Numbered from the stretch's first letter, positions 14,904 through 22,422 are shown. The stretch is DNA of 23,231 bases from UBA1672 sp046542355 (GCA_046542355.1 JBKHBN010000028.1:1-23231); one strand, 5' to 3'. A program made the numbers and translations. The notes: generated by a model not told the origin, from the sequence alone.

Positions 14904-17150
14904 TCAATACAAATGTCGCTGGAACCCGACGAAAGCCTCGCGGATGCGGCTGACACCGCCGAGTTGTTCGGCGGCATCGCTGACAGCGCGGTATTTCAAC
15001 TCCAGCAGATGCGGTAATTTTTCCTGATCCAGCTCGCCCACGCCTTCCTGCACATACTGCGACAGAACAAAATCCAGAAACGCCTGCAGCTTTTCGTCAT
15101 ATTGGGAAAAGATCACGTCTTTGCGCCCCTCAACACGTTCCTGCCGCGAGATTGGCGCGAGGGCAAAAGCCACATAGGCCAGAACGTCGAACACATCGCT
15201 CTTCTCGGCGTTAATCATGCGGCTGATCTCGGCAAGCTGATCCTCGCCATAGCCTTTCTCGGCCAGCGTATCTAGCAGGGCTTTACGGGTCTCCGGCTGG
15301 CCCCACAGCTTTCGCAGTTCATCTTCATCGCGGAACAGAGCTGGAAATTCCCCAAACAGGCGTTCAATGAACTCCGCCGCCGACATCGGCTTGCCGTCAG
15401 GGCTCCAGAATGTCGTGGCCACCATATGCTGGATTGTGCGCTCTTTGCCATCTGCCAGCTTGATTTTCACCCGTTTTGGCTTTTGTGGGCCTTCTCCGCC
15501 TCCGTCAGGGCCATCACCTTCGTCTCCGCCCTCATGACCGCCTGGATCGGGTTCATCGCCCTCGTCGCCGCCGTTATCGCCACCACGGGGCTCCGGCGTT
15601 ACCGGCTCAATAGGCTCCCCGTCCCATTCAGGATCGTTAAAATGCTCATAGGCTTTCACGTAATCGTATATCGTGAAGTAATCCTTGCCGTCATAAAGGC
15701 GGGTGCCGCGCCCGATGATCTGCTTGAACTCGATCATCGAATTGACAGGCCGCATGAGGACAATGTTCCGCACATTCCGCGCATCCACGCCGGTCGAGAG
15801 TTTCTGCGAGGTGGTCAGGATTGTCGGAATGGTTTTCTCGTTATCCTGAAACTGACGCAGATGTTGTTCCCCAATCGCCCCATCATTGGCGGTGACACGG
15901 GCGCAGTAATGCGGGTCTTTGCTGGTTTTGATCTGGTTGATGAGGTCGCGCACCGCCAGCGCATGTTCCTGCGTGGCGCAGAAAACGATAGTCTTTTCCC
16001 GCTGGTCGATCATATCCATGAAGAGCTTCACGCGGTATTTCTCCCGCTCCTTGATCTCGATCACGCGGTTAAAGTCATCCTCGATATACCGCTTACCTTC
16101 CTCGACTTCGCCCTCGATCAGTTCATCATCGGAGGTATAGACGTATTCATCCAGCGTGGTGGCGATCTGCTTGACCTTGAACGGGGTCAGAAAGCCGTCA
16201 TTGATCCCCTCTTTCAGGGAATAGATATAAACCGGTTCGCCAAAATAGGCGTAAGTATCGGCGTTGTGCTTGCGCTTCGGCGTGGCCGTCAGGCCGAGCT
16301 GCACCGCAGGCGAGAAATATTCCAGAATACCGCGCCAGTTGCTCTCGTCATTGGCACCGCCCCTGTGACACTCGTCGATGATGATAAAATCGAAAAAATC
16401 CGGCGGATATTCGCCAAAGCTGGGCGCGGGTCTGCCCTCATCATCGCTGCCGGACATGAAAGTCTGGAAGATTGTGAAAAAGATGCTGCCGTTTTTCGGA
16501 ACGCGGCCCTTCTTGCGGATGCTTTCCGGATCAATCCGCACCAACGCATCTTCGGGAAAAGCAGAGAACGCGTTATACGCCTGATCGGCCAGAATGTTCC
16601 GGTCGGCCAGAAACAGAATGCGCGGACGGCGGGAAGGCTCCCGGCTTAGGTTCCAGCGGCTGTGAAACAGCTTCCACGCAAGCTGAAACGCGATAAAGGT
16701 TTTCCCCGTTCCGGTCGCCAGCGTCAGCAGGATACGCTCCCGCCCCTCCGCCAGAGCCTCCAGTGTTTTATTAATCGCGTTGTGCTGGTAATAACGGGCC
16801 TCCCACTGGCCGCCCTTATCCTCAAACGGCACTGCGCCGAACCGCTCCAGCCATTCCTGCTTGCGGGCGTTTTCCTCGGCAAAGGTCATATCCCAGAGTT
16901 CTTCCGGCGTGGGATAGGCATCGACGTAGCTCTCCGCGCCGGTGTGCATGTCGATCTGGTAAATGCCGTCCCCGTTGGTGGAATAGGCAAAACGGGCCTG
17001 AAGCATCTCGGCATATTTTTTAGCCTGCCCCACGCCTTCGGTGTCGGGCGCGTCACGGCGTTTGGCCTCAATGACGGCGAGCTTCTGACCCTTGTAAAAC
17101 AGAACATAATCGGCAATGTCTTGGCTAGCGCGGCGGCCAGCACCCTGCAA
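14904..17150 (-). CDS. hsdR: Type I restriction endonuclease R subunit, N-terminally truncated
   Basis: A 748-residue HsdR-like protein. Seen: nuclease motif with D14 and E28-A-K30 (IADYVLFYKGQKLAVIEAKR), Walker A ATGTGKT (145-151), DECH (259-262), TAT (288-290), IIGRGTRLYDGKDYF and a Gly/Asp-rich linker before the C-terminal helical domain. Relatives that I recall begin about 45 residues earlier with a conserved helical segment; here the frame runs back only ten codons past the TTG at 17150 to a stop. No ATG or ribosome site is visible, so expression is doubtful. No hsdM or hsdS lies nearby. G+C is visibly higher than in the genes on both sides, pointing to separate acquisition. Confidence 0.85.
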   Translation of the reverse strand: MQGAGRRASQDIADYVLFYKGQKLAVIEAKRRDAPDTEGVGQAKKYAEMLQARFAYSTNGDGIYQIDMHTGAESYVDAYPTPEELWDMTFAEENARKQEWLERFGAVPFEDKGGQWEARYYQHNAINKTLEALAEGRERILLTLATGTGKTFIAFQLAWKLFHSRWNLSREPSRRPRILFLADRNILADQAYNAFSAFPEDALVRIDPESIRKKGRVPKNGSIFFTIFQTFMSGSDDEGRPAPSFGEYPPDFFDFIIIDECHRGGANDESNWRGILEYFSPAVQLGLTATPKRKHNADTYAYFGEPVYIYSLKEGINDGFLTPFKVKQIATTLDEYVYTSDDELIEGEVEEGKRYIEDDFNRVIEIKEREKYRVKLFMDMIDQREKTIVFCATQEHALAVRDLINQIKTSKDPHYCARVTANDGAIGEQHLRQFQDNEKTIPTILTTSQKLSTGVDARNVRNIVLMRPVNSMIEFKQIIGRGTRLYDGKDYFTIYDYVKAYEHFNDPEWDGEPIEPVTPEPRGGDNGGDEGDEPDPGGHEGGDEGDGPDGGGEGPQKPKRVKIKLADGKERTIQHMVATTFWSPDGKPMSAAEFIERLFGEFPALFRDEDELRKLWGQPETRKALLDTLAEKGYGEDQLAEISRMINAEKSDVFDVLAYVAFALAPISRQERVEGRKDVIFSQYDEKLQAFLDFVLSQYVQEGVGELDQEKLPHLLELKYRAVSDAAEQLGGVSRIREAFVGFQRHLY

Positions 17151-17180
17151 ACGGCCAAGCGTTATCAGGGGCTGGAGGAT

Positions 17181-17879
17181 TTAAAAAAAATCACGCAACT
17201 CAATGAGACTCTTTATTCTTCTTTCATTGCCTTGAAAATCATCGCCCTCATGAAGAAGAACCGCTGGAATGCCCAAGGCAACAGCCGGAACGTAATCTCT
17301 AGCCGGATTATCTCCTGTATACAGCATTTGAGAAGGGTGACAGCCTAATTGCTCAAGAGCAATCTCGAAAAGACCGTCAGATTTCGACGTTTCATGGGCG
17401 GCGGAGGTCACTAGCAAATCAACAAAAGGAGCTAAACCAAGACGCTCCAAAGTAAGCTCCTGGGCGTCATGAGGCCCTTCTGAAATAACAGCCACTCTTT
17501 TCCCGGCTTTTTTGGCGGCTTGTAAAGCTTCGTACGCGCCCTCTTTTAAAGTCAGGCTATCAGCCAAAGCATCATCGTAAACGTCCAAAACCTCTTCCGC
17601 ATGTTGTTGTGGTAATATCGAATGCGTTTCCAAAAGCGTTTCAAAACGGCCCCGGCGATATTCGCGCGAGGGTTTATTCTCCGTAAAATGTGTTCTTTGC
17701 ATATTTTGCAATATGCTCTGATAGTCAGAACGCAACTGCGCAACCGGCACGCCAAACTCTCTTCCGATATAAATAAATACTTTTTCAGCAGCGGCTCCTG
17801 ATGCTCTCTTGAAAAAATGGAGCGTATCATCAAGGTCAAACCCTGCGACTTGAATGTTTGTTAAATCAATATCTTTCAT
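17181..17879 (-). CDS. HAD-superfamily hydrolase (phosphatase-like)
   Basis: A 232-residue HAD phosphatase. Motif I FDLDDTL (nucleophile Asp and acid Asp), a helical cap (about 30-110), motif II VISEG, motif III lysine in TSKSDG and motif IV YTGDNPARDYVPA are all present, so it should be catalytically competent. The substrate is unknown. Its ATG lies one base after the stop of the sulfotransferase frame, so the two form one unit. The TAA stop is directly followed, in the same frame, by the remnant of hsdR, suggesting a recombination junction exactly at the gene end; the last few residues may not be original. Confidence 0.85.
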   Translation of the reverse strand: MKDIDLTNIQVAGFDLDDTLHFFKRASGAAAEKVFIYIGREFGVPVAQLRSDYQSILQNMQRTHFTENKPSREYRRGRFETLLETHSILPQQHAEEVLDVYDDALADSLTLKEGAYEALQAAKKAGKRVAVISEGPHDAQELTLERLGLAPFVDLLVTSAAHETSKSDGLFEIALEQLGCHPSQMLYTGDNPARDYVPAVALGIPAVLLHEGDDFQGNERRIKSLIELRDFF

Positions 17880-17880
17880 T

Positions 17881-18773
17881 TTATGGTTCTCCTATGTCAT
17901 GTTGTTCTGGCGGCTCTTGTTGTGCCTTGTGTTCCTGTTGTTTTCTGTTGATGTAGAATTCTGTACATAGCGCTCGCATTTCCTCATAAGCATCAATAAG
18001 CCCCGACTCCGCAATTTTGGTCCTGTGCTCCTCTGTCAATAAACCGTGGCCCGGAACGTTGCTAATTATACCTTTGCTGTCTTTGACTGTATTAAAAATT
18101 CCTTTTGGGTTTTTCTCAACGTATATGGTTTTCTCATTTTCAGTTGCATATACAAAGTTTTGGCCAAATTCGCTTGTAAACTCTAACATGGAGGCATCAA
18201 ACTCTATGCCCCAATAATCACAAATAGCCTGAAAACGGCAATCTGCTGATTTTCGTTTTCTGTAATATAATCGTATGTATAGAAAATCGTGTCAGAATTC
18301 AAGTTTCTGGCCCGCTCGAATGATCTAATGAGGGCTTTGTAAGATACGAAAAAGCTTTCAATATCATCCCATCCACGCGCCAACCAACTGTCAAAAACCC
18401 TCAAGGGATTGCGAAATGTAAAGACAGGCCTGCTACGCAGGAGACTTTCATCGTCCGGAAATATATCATAATTGCATTCATTTAGGTCATAAGTACCTGT
18501 AAAACGGTCATTTCCAAACTCTTCTTTTGATACGACCACTCGTTTTCCGAGCTTTTGAGCTTGCCCGTAAACTGGATGGCTGGAATCATGAAAAATGCTG
18601 TAATCCGGCTGAAAATCTCTTCGGGCTTCACCATGCGCCCTGGGTTTCATCAAGCCCATAAGCACGTTCCTGCTTGTTACAGCAACATCATCGCAGTTTG
18701 CCATTGTGCGCATGAAAAGGGTTGACCCCGAACGAGGTGCAGCCACAAAAACTCTAAGATTATCAGGGGTCAT
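17881..18773 (-). pseudogene. Sulfotransferase-like gene disrupted by a one-base frameshift
   Basis: The first frame (18204-18773) starts MTPDNLRVFVAAPRSGSTLFMRTM, the 5'-phosphosulfate loop of PAPS-dependent sulfotransferases, and has the 3'-phosphate site VFTFRNPLRVFDSWLARGW. It derails after NENQQIAVF. The second frame (to 17881) continues QAICDYWGIEFDASMLEFTSEFG, a normal continuation of such enzymes. Adding one base to the run of four A (plus strand) at 18232-18235 joins them into about 298 residues. Either a true inactivating slip or a sequencing error in the homopolymer. The second frame alone has an internal ATG, but is not a separate gene. Followed by the HAD gene. Confidence 0.8.
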
Positions 18774-19049
18774 ACTAATCCCACACTTTTACGCAGTAAT
18801 TTTTTTCAATTTAAGATTGCGGGTTTTATATATGAAAACGACGAATTAGCGCAAGAAAAAATTGTAGCCGCTTGTTTTAGGGCATACAAAAAATCTCTAA
18901 AGAAGAAGAACCGTGGTGCAATCTTGGTGCAATCGGCTACAAAAAATCACTATATAGCCGGTTGCGGTGATTTATAAAATTCTCTATATCTATTTGTTAA
19001 CTTTGTTGTATTCTATTTTTAACAGCTGTGGCATGTAGCGAAATTGGGA
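18774..19049. other. Non-coding right end of the element
   Basis: AT-rich interval between the sulfotransferase start and the right att core. It holds the 20-base block tggtgcaatcttggtgcaat (18914-18933) and a weak inverted repeat aaatcac...gtgattt around 18949-18976. No gene, tRNA or clear promoter is seen. Confidence 0.6.
18914..18933. promoter_or_regulatory. Right arm: two TGGTGCA heptamers, putative integrase arm sites
   Basis: TGGTGCA at 18914-18920 and 18925-18931, in a 20-base block identical to 8823-8842. It lies 116 bases before the right core, close to the 129 bases separating the left block from the left core. The conserved spacing of 11 bases between heptamers (one helical turn) suits paired protein binding. 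Confidence 0.7.
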
Positions 19050-19107
19050 CTTGAAAACCGGCATGGGTTTACGCCCATCCAGGGTTCGAATCCCTGTCTC
19101 TCCGCCA
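19050..19107 (+). pseudogene. 3' half of host tRNA-Ser(UGA) with attR core
   Basis: Begins with the att core cttgaaaaccg (19050-19060), then continues with the 3' anticodon stem, a long variable arm (ATGGGTTTACGCCCAT), a T arm CAGGG TTCGAAT CCCTG, the acceptor strand TCTCTCC (19097-19103), discriminator G and CCA. It lacks its own 5' half; the upstream bases (gaaattggga) do not form a tRNA. It is the partner of 8651-8693. Confidence 0.92.
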
Positions 19108-19270
19108 TTTTCTATTGATTTTATTGTATTTTTTTAGCGTTTCAGCGCTCTGTGCCATCATTGGTACCAAATCATCCTCTCCTTTGTGGCGATAGGCAAA
19201 AAGGATTATGCATTAAATATTTCAGAACAAGAAGAACTCTGTTCCTCACAGGGAAAGCGCACAGAGTAAA

Positions 19271-19347
19271 TGGGGCGAATGACGGGACTTGAACCCGCGA
19301 CAGCTCGGACCACAACCGAGTGCTCTACCGACTGAGCTACATCCGCC
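19271..19347 (-). tRNA. tRNA-His(GUG)
   Basis: On the minus strand: an extra 5' G (G-1) before acceptor GCGGATG, D arm GCTCAGTCGGTAGAGC, anticodon stem CTCGG/CCGAG with loop TTGTGGT giving anticodon GTG, T arm GCGGG TTCAAGT CCCGT, acceptor CATTCGC, discriminator C and encoded CCA. The G-1:C73 pair is the classical histidine identity element. Located in host DNA just outside the right end of the mobile element. Confidence 0.96.
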
Positions 19348-19351
19348 ACAA

Positions 19352-19364
19352 CAAGGTAACCTTG
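19352..19364. promoter_or_regulatory. Palindrome caaggtaaccttg upstream of tRNA-His
   Basis: A perfect palindrome with one central base, extended by one more pair on each side (a/t), located between the -10 hexamer and the mature 5' end of tRNA-His. It matches the palindrome at 8613-8625 upstream of tRNA-Ser except for the central base. Confidence 0.4.
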
Positions 19365-19392
19365 TCTATAATATATAAGAAGCTCAGGTCAA
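19365..19392 (-). promoter_or_regulatory. Sigma70-type promoter for tRNA-His
   Basis: On the minus strand TTGACC (19387-19392) and TATAGA (19365-19370) are separated by 16 bases. The predicted start falls inside the palindrome, about ten bases before the tRNA. Good match to the housekeeping consensus and correct placement. Confidence 0.6.
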
Positions 19393-19597
19393 GAAGATTA
19401 TCGATTTATCCTGCCTTTGCGTGTCAATACGTGTCAAATTCCTTCCATTCTTTGAACGCTATTTTTGAGGCGTCCGGTTTTAATGCTGACGAAAGTGCCT
19501 TGTTGTTCGTTTTAGCGCATGTTAAAAACTTCAAGGTCTTCGTCTTTTAAATATATAGCTTCGAGGTCATTCGTAACAAAGTGAAGGGTGCGCAAAC

Positions 19598-21007
19598 GTG
19601 AATACTTACCGATTGTCATTTAAAGGGTCTTCTGACTTATTAAAATATATTGAAGAACAAAATGTTCAGTTCGTTGATCTGAACTTCACTCCCTTATCCG
19701 GAAAGTGGCAGCGCTTGACTTTACATGCCAGCGCAATTAACAAGAAAGCCATTGAAAATGGTGTTTTTACTGACAACAAGGGAGATGGATTACAAAATAT
19801 TTTGATTAAGCCCGATATATCGCGCGTGAGCTATGATCCGTTTGCTGCACAAAAAACGATCAAGATCTTTTGTGATCTGTATGCTCCTGACGCAGGTAAG
19901 CCCCATCTTCTGGCAACGCGCTCTGTTGCACGCAGGGCGCAGGCTTATCTCAAGGAGTCGGGTGTCGGCGATAACGTGTTTTACGGTTCCGATATACAGT
20001 TCTTTGTGTTCGATAGTGTCAAAGTCATTAATACACCTAACCAAATTGGCTATCATTTGGATAGCGAGGAAGGAGCCTATAACAAAGCGCGCGATTACCC
20101 GACAGGCAATATGGGTCACAGGCCAGATATCGGCAGCGGCCTTTTATCTGAAGGGCCGGTAGACAGCCTTTCTGATATTCGCGCTGAGATGTTAAGCGTT
20201 ATCGAGAGTATGGGCGTAGCTGTGGATCTCCACCATCATGGCGCCGCAGCTGGCCAGTGTGTTTTGGGCTTGCGCGCCGATACGCTATTATCTGCAGCGG
20301 ATAACATCCAGATTTGCAAGCATGTGGCACACAATGTTGCACACAGCTATGGAAAAAGCGCAACATTTATGCCCAGACCGCTCAACGATGGTTCTGGATC
20401 AGCCATGCACATCAAGCAATCTTTATGGAATAATGGACGGCCATTATTTTCAGGAAATGAATATGCAAACCTCTCTGACACCGCTATGTATTATATCGGC
20501 GGGATTTTAAAGCATATCCGCGCTTTAAATGCATTTGGCAATCCGACGACCAATAGTTACAAGCGTCTTAATGCGACAGGAGCGCCGATACTTCCGGCCT
20601 ATTCACAGCGTAATGATGCAAGCGCGTGCTACATTCCCCCTGCGCAAAGTGCTGATGAGCGCCGGATTAACCTTTATTTCCCAGACCCGGCGGCAAATCC
20701 TTATCTCCTTTTTTCTGCAACGCTCATGGCGGGGCTGGACGGGGTTAAAAATAAAATTCACCCGGGCAGCGCTATAGATGATGATCCCGCTCTTTCAGAG
20801 GAAGACAAGAGTGCCCTATCATCAAGGATGTGCACCTCTTTGGACGCCGCGCTGGATGACTTGCAGGCCGATCACGCGTTTTTGCTACAAGGTCATGTGT
20901 TTACAAAAGAGCTCATAGATGCCTATGTTTTATTGAAGAAAAAAGAAGTCAAAACCTTTGAGAGCATGACACACCCAATCGAGATTGATATGTACTATTC
21001 GTCATAG
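19598..21007 (+). CDS. Glutamine-synthetase-like protein lacking active-site residues
   Basis: A 469-residue protein collinear with type I glutamine synthetase over its whole length (QNVQFVDLNFT, GHRP, HHH, NVAHSYGKSATFMPRP, NPTTNSYKRL, FPDPAANPYL, LMAGLDGVKNKIHPG, HPIEIDMYYS). By eye against E. coli GlnA, metal ligands E129, E131, E212, E220 and E357 are replaced by D132, Q134, G215, V222 and N358; arginines R339, R344 and R359 become D340, Y345 and Y360; the DGSS latch and adenylylation tyrosine are absent. Only the H269 equivalent (H271) remains. The frame is intact, so it is probably a non-catalytic paralogue, perhaps structural or regulatory. Start is GTG at 19598 with AAGGG nine bases upstream. 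Neighbours give no functional clue. Confidence 0.88.
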   Translation: MNTYRLSFKGSSDLLKYIEEQNVQFVDLNFTPLSGKWQRLTLHASAINKKAIENGVFTDNKGDGLQNILIKPDISRVSYDPFAAQKTIKIFCDLYAPDAGKPHLLATRSVARRAQAYLKESGVGDNVFYGSDIQFFVFDSVKVINTPNQIGYHLDSEEGAYNKARDYPTGNMGHRPDIGSGLLSEGPVDSLSDIRAEMLSVIESMGVAVDLHHHGAAAGQCVLGLRADTLLSAADNIQICKHVAHNVAHSYGKSATFMPRPLNDGSGSAMHIKQSLWNNGRPLFSGNEYANLSDTAMYYIGGILKHIRALNAFGNPTTNSYKRLNATGAPILPAYSQRNDASACYIPPAQSADERRINLYFPDPAANPYLLFSATLMAGLDGVKNKIHPGSAIDDDPALSEEDKSALSSRMCTSLDAALDDLQADHAFLLQGHVFTKELIDAYVLLKKKEVKTFESMTHPIEIDMYYSS

Positions 21008-21064
21008 AGTATTATTCGTCATAGATAAGGGTGTGGCGTTTTGGGGATGAGTTACGTTTTCTCA

Positions 21065-22309
21065 TTACTCTCTGTCTACAAACGCCCCGGACATTGGCCT
21101 GAAATTAGCTACAATGCGTTTATAGTTCTGTATATTATCCGCCCAGTCAGCAAACATGTCATTACGTGACGGCGTTAACAGCATGACAATATAATAGTAA
21201 TTCCCCCCGACCATAACGGTAAACCAGAACTCATAATCATTGACGCCGCTTGAAGTGTCTATGCCGCTATACACCTCTGTGATCGCAAAATCCATGCTAT
21301 CTGCGTAAGAGAAGTTATATTCTTCCGGTATCCGATCACCAATGAGCATTCCATCGGCCTCAATCTTCTTTTTAAATTCTGCGATTTCTTCTACCAGTGT
21401 ATTTTGTACGGTCGCGGAGATCACCAGAACATCGAGTTTTCCTTTGGTGTTTTTGCTTACTCTTTCAGATCCGTTTCTATCAACCATACGGATCTCATGT
21501 ACATTCAAGACGGTGGCTTTTAAGCGATCCACATTTCGTATCGGGGTCGTAACAATATTCCACCCTTCGGGATATTTTAACTCAACGATATCCAGAAACC
21601 GGTAGGAGTCCATTTCGGGGTATTCACGCTTAACCTTATGGGTTAGAGAAAAAGAGGCCAGAACCTGTTCTTGCATGGCCGCTTGTTTCTGTATCTCTGC
21701 AGTTGGAACAAAATACTTGACCAAAATCACCATAGAGCCATTAATCATAACTATTGTACGTATATAGTACGATTTATCATCTTCTACAGCCACCATAAGA
21801 GATTCGACCTTATTGGGGCTGTGTGTTACGAAGCCGTCCGTTGTATACCCCCCTTCAAGGATGTATTTTATATACCACTGCTCTGCTGTAAGATTGCCCT
21901 CCAGATTTGATGCTTCAATTACGATACGGCTTCGCCCCGCGATTGTTGGTGGGCTATAATATTCGCTTAATTCAAGAAAAAGTTTTTTGCTTAACATAAA
22001 ATTGGCAGATGTTTTATCAGCAGCCTCGATCCAGTCTTTATCAATGCGCATACTGTAAGCGAGCTCTTTTTTACCGTAAGGTTTTTTAGAAACCAGCCTT
22101 GTTTCCTTTCGGAACTCTTCAGGTGACATAGCTGGTAACTCGGGCATAGGTTTTTTGAAACGCTCAAAAATATCAGCTTTCTTTTTATCCTGTGCTGCGG
22201 CCTGATTTGTTACCAGAATTGCGCCCACTAAAAGGATCAAACAGAAAAACAAGAATTGGATGAAACAGGAATAACGCGCAGGACAAGACATTTGTAATTT
22301 TAGGAACAC
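21065..22309 (-). CDS. Exported protein with two PsbP/Mog1-like segments, function unknown
   Basis: About 414 residues. The GTG at 22309 is chosen because AGAGG lies seven bases upstream; it gives a signal sequence (CFIQFLFFCLILLVGAILV then QAAAQ). An ATG at 22384 in frame lacks a ribosome site. The mature part contains two similar halves, each opening with an aromatic strand motif (AYSMRIDKDWIEA; ELKYPEGWNIVT) and closing with a helix leading to a final strand (QVLASFSL; RIVANFR). This resembles tandem PsbP/Mog1-type folds. The likely location is periplasmic. No catalytic motif is recognised. Convergent with the glutamine-synthetase-like gene and divergent from parE. Confidence 0.75.
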   Translation of the reverse strand: MFLKLQMSCPARYSCFIQFLFFCLILLVGAILVTNQAAAQDKKKADIFERFKKPMPELPAMSPEEFRKETRLVSKKPYGKKELAYSMRIDKDWIEAADKTSANFMLSKKLFLELSEYYSPPTIAGRSRIVIEASNLEGNLTAEQWYIKYILEGGYTTDGFVTHSPNKVESLMVAVEDDKSYYIRTIVMINGSMVILVKYFVPTAEIQKQAAMQEQVLASFSLTHKVKREYPEMDSYRFLDIVELKYPEGWNIVTTPIRNVDRLKATVLNVHEIRMVDRNGSERVSKNTKGKLDVLVISATVQNTLVEEIAEFKKKIEADGMLIGDRIPEEYNFSYADSMDFAITEVYSGIDTSSGVNDYEFWFTVMVGGNYYYIVMLLTPSRNDMFADWADNIQNYKRIVANFRPMSGAFVDRE

Positions 22310-22422
22310 GGGGCAACCTCTATTTTTCGCTAGTATCAGAAATACGCGTTTAATGCCTTTTAATTGTATCTTGTATTGACACATTCAGACAAGGTTTCTT
22401 TGCCCTATTTAAAAAAATTTCG

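Larger units (their letters stand above)
8683..19060. mobile_element. Integrative element inserted in the anticodon arm of tRNA-Ser
   Basis: Bounded by the 11-bp direct repeat cttgaaaaccg at 8683-8693 (left) and 19050-19060 (right), each within one half of the same serine tRNA gene. Core-to-core distance is 10,367 bases. Contents in order: complete replacement tRNA-Ser, arm-type heptamers, tyrosine recombinase, excisionase-like protein, replication-type protein, repeat array, small secreted protein, helicase-nuclease, truncated HsdR, HAD phosphatase, broken sulfotransferase, arm-type heptamers. No capsid, portal, relaxase or type IV secretion genes are seen, so it is a small integrative island or satellite-like element rather than a full prophage or ICE. 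Confidence 0.9.

Noticed and set aside
15426..16649. 407-residue plus-strand open frame
   Set aside because: Lies wholly antisense to hsdR, whose helicase motifs are clear; it exists because the G+C-rich strand has few stops.
12404..17150. Assignment to Hachiman, Zorya, DISARM or a complete type I system
   Set aside because: No DUF1837-like partner, motor proteins, methylase or specificity subunit are visible; the motif evidence supports only helicase-nuclease families.
16662..17348. 228-residue plus-strand open frame
   Set aside because: Antisense to hsdR and the HAD gene; composition and content match a shadow frame.
8683..19060. Complete prophage or conjugative element
   Set aside because: No structural, packaging, lysis, relaxase or secretion genes are present between the att cores.
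19320..19550. 76-residue plus-strand open frame
   Set aside because: Starts inside the antisense of tRNA-His and covers its promoter; no ribosome site.
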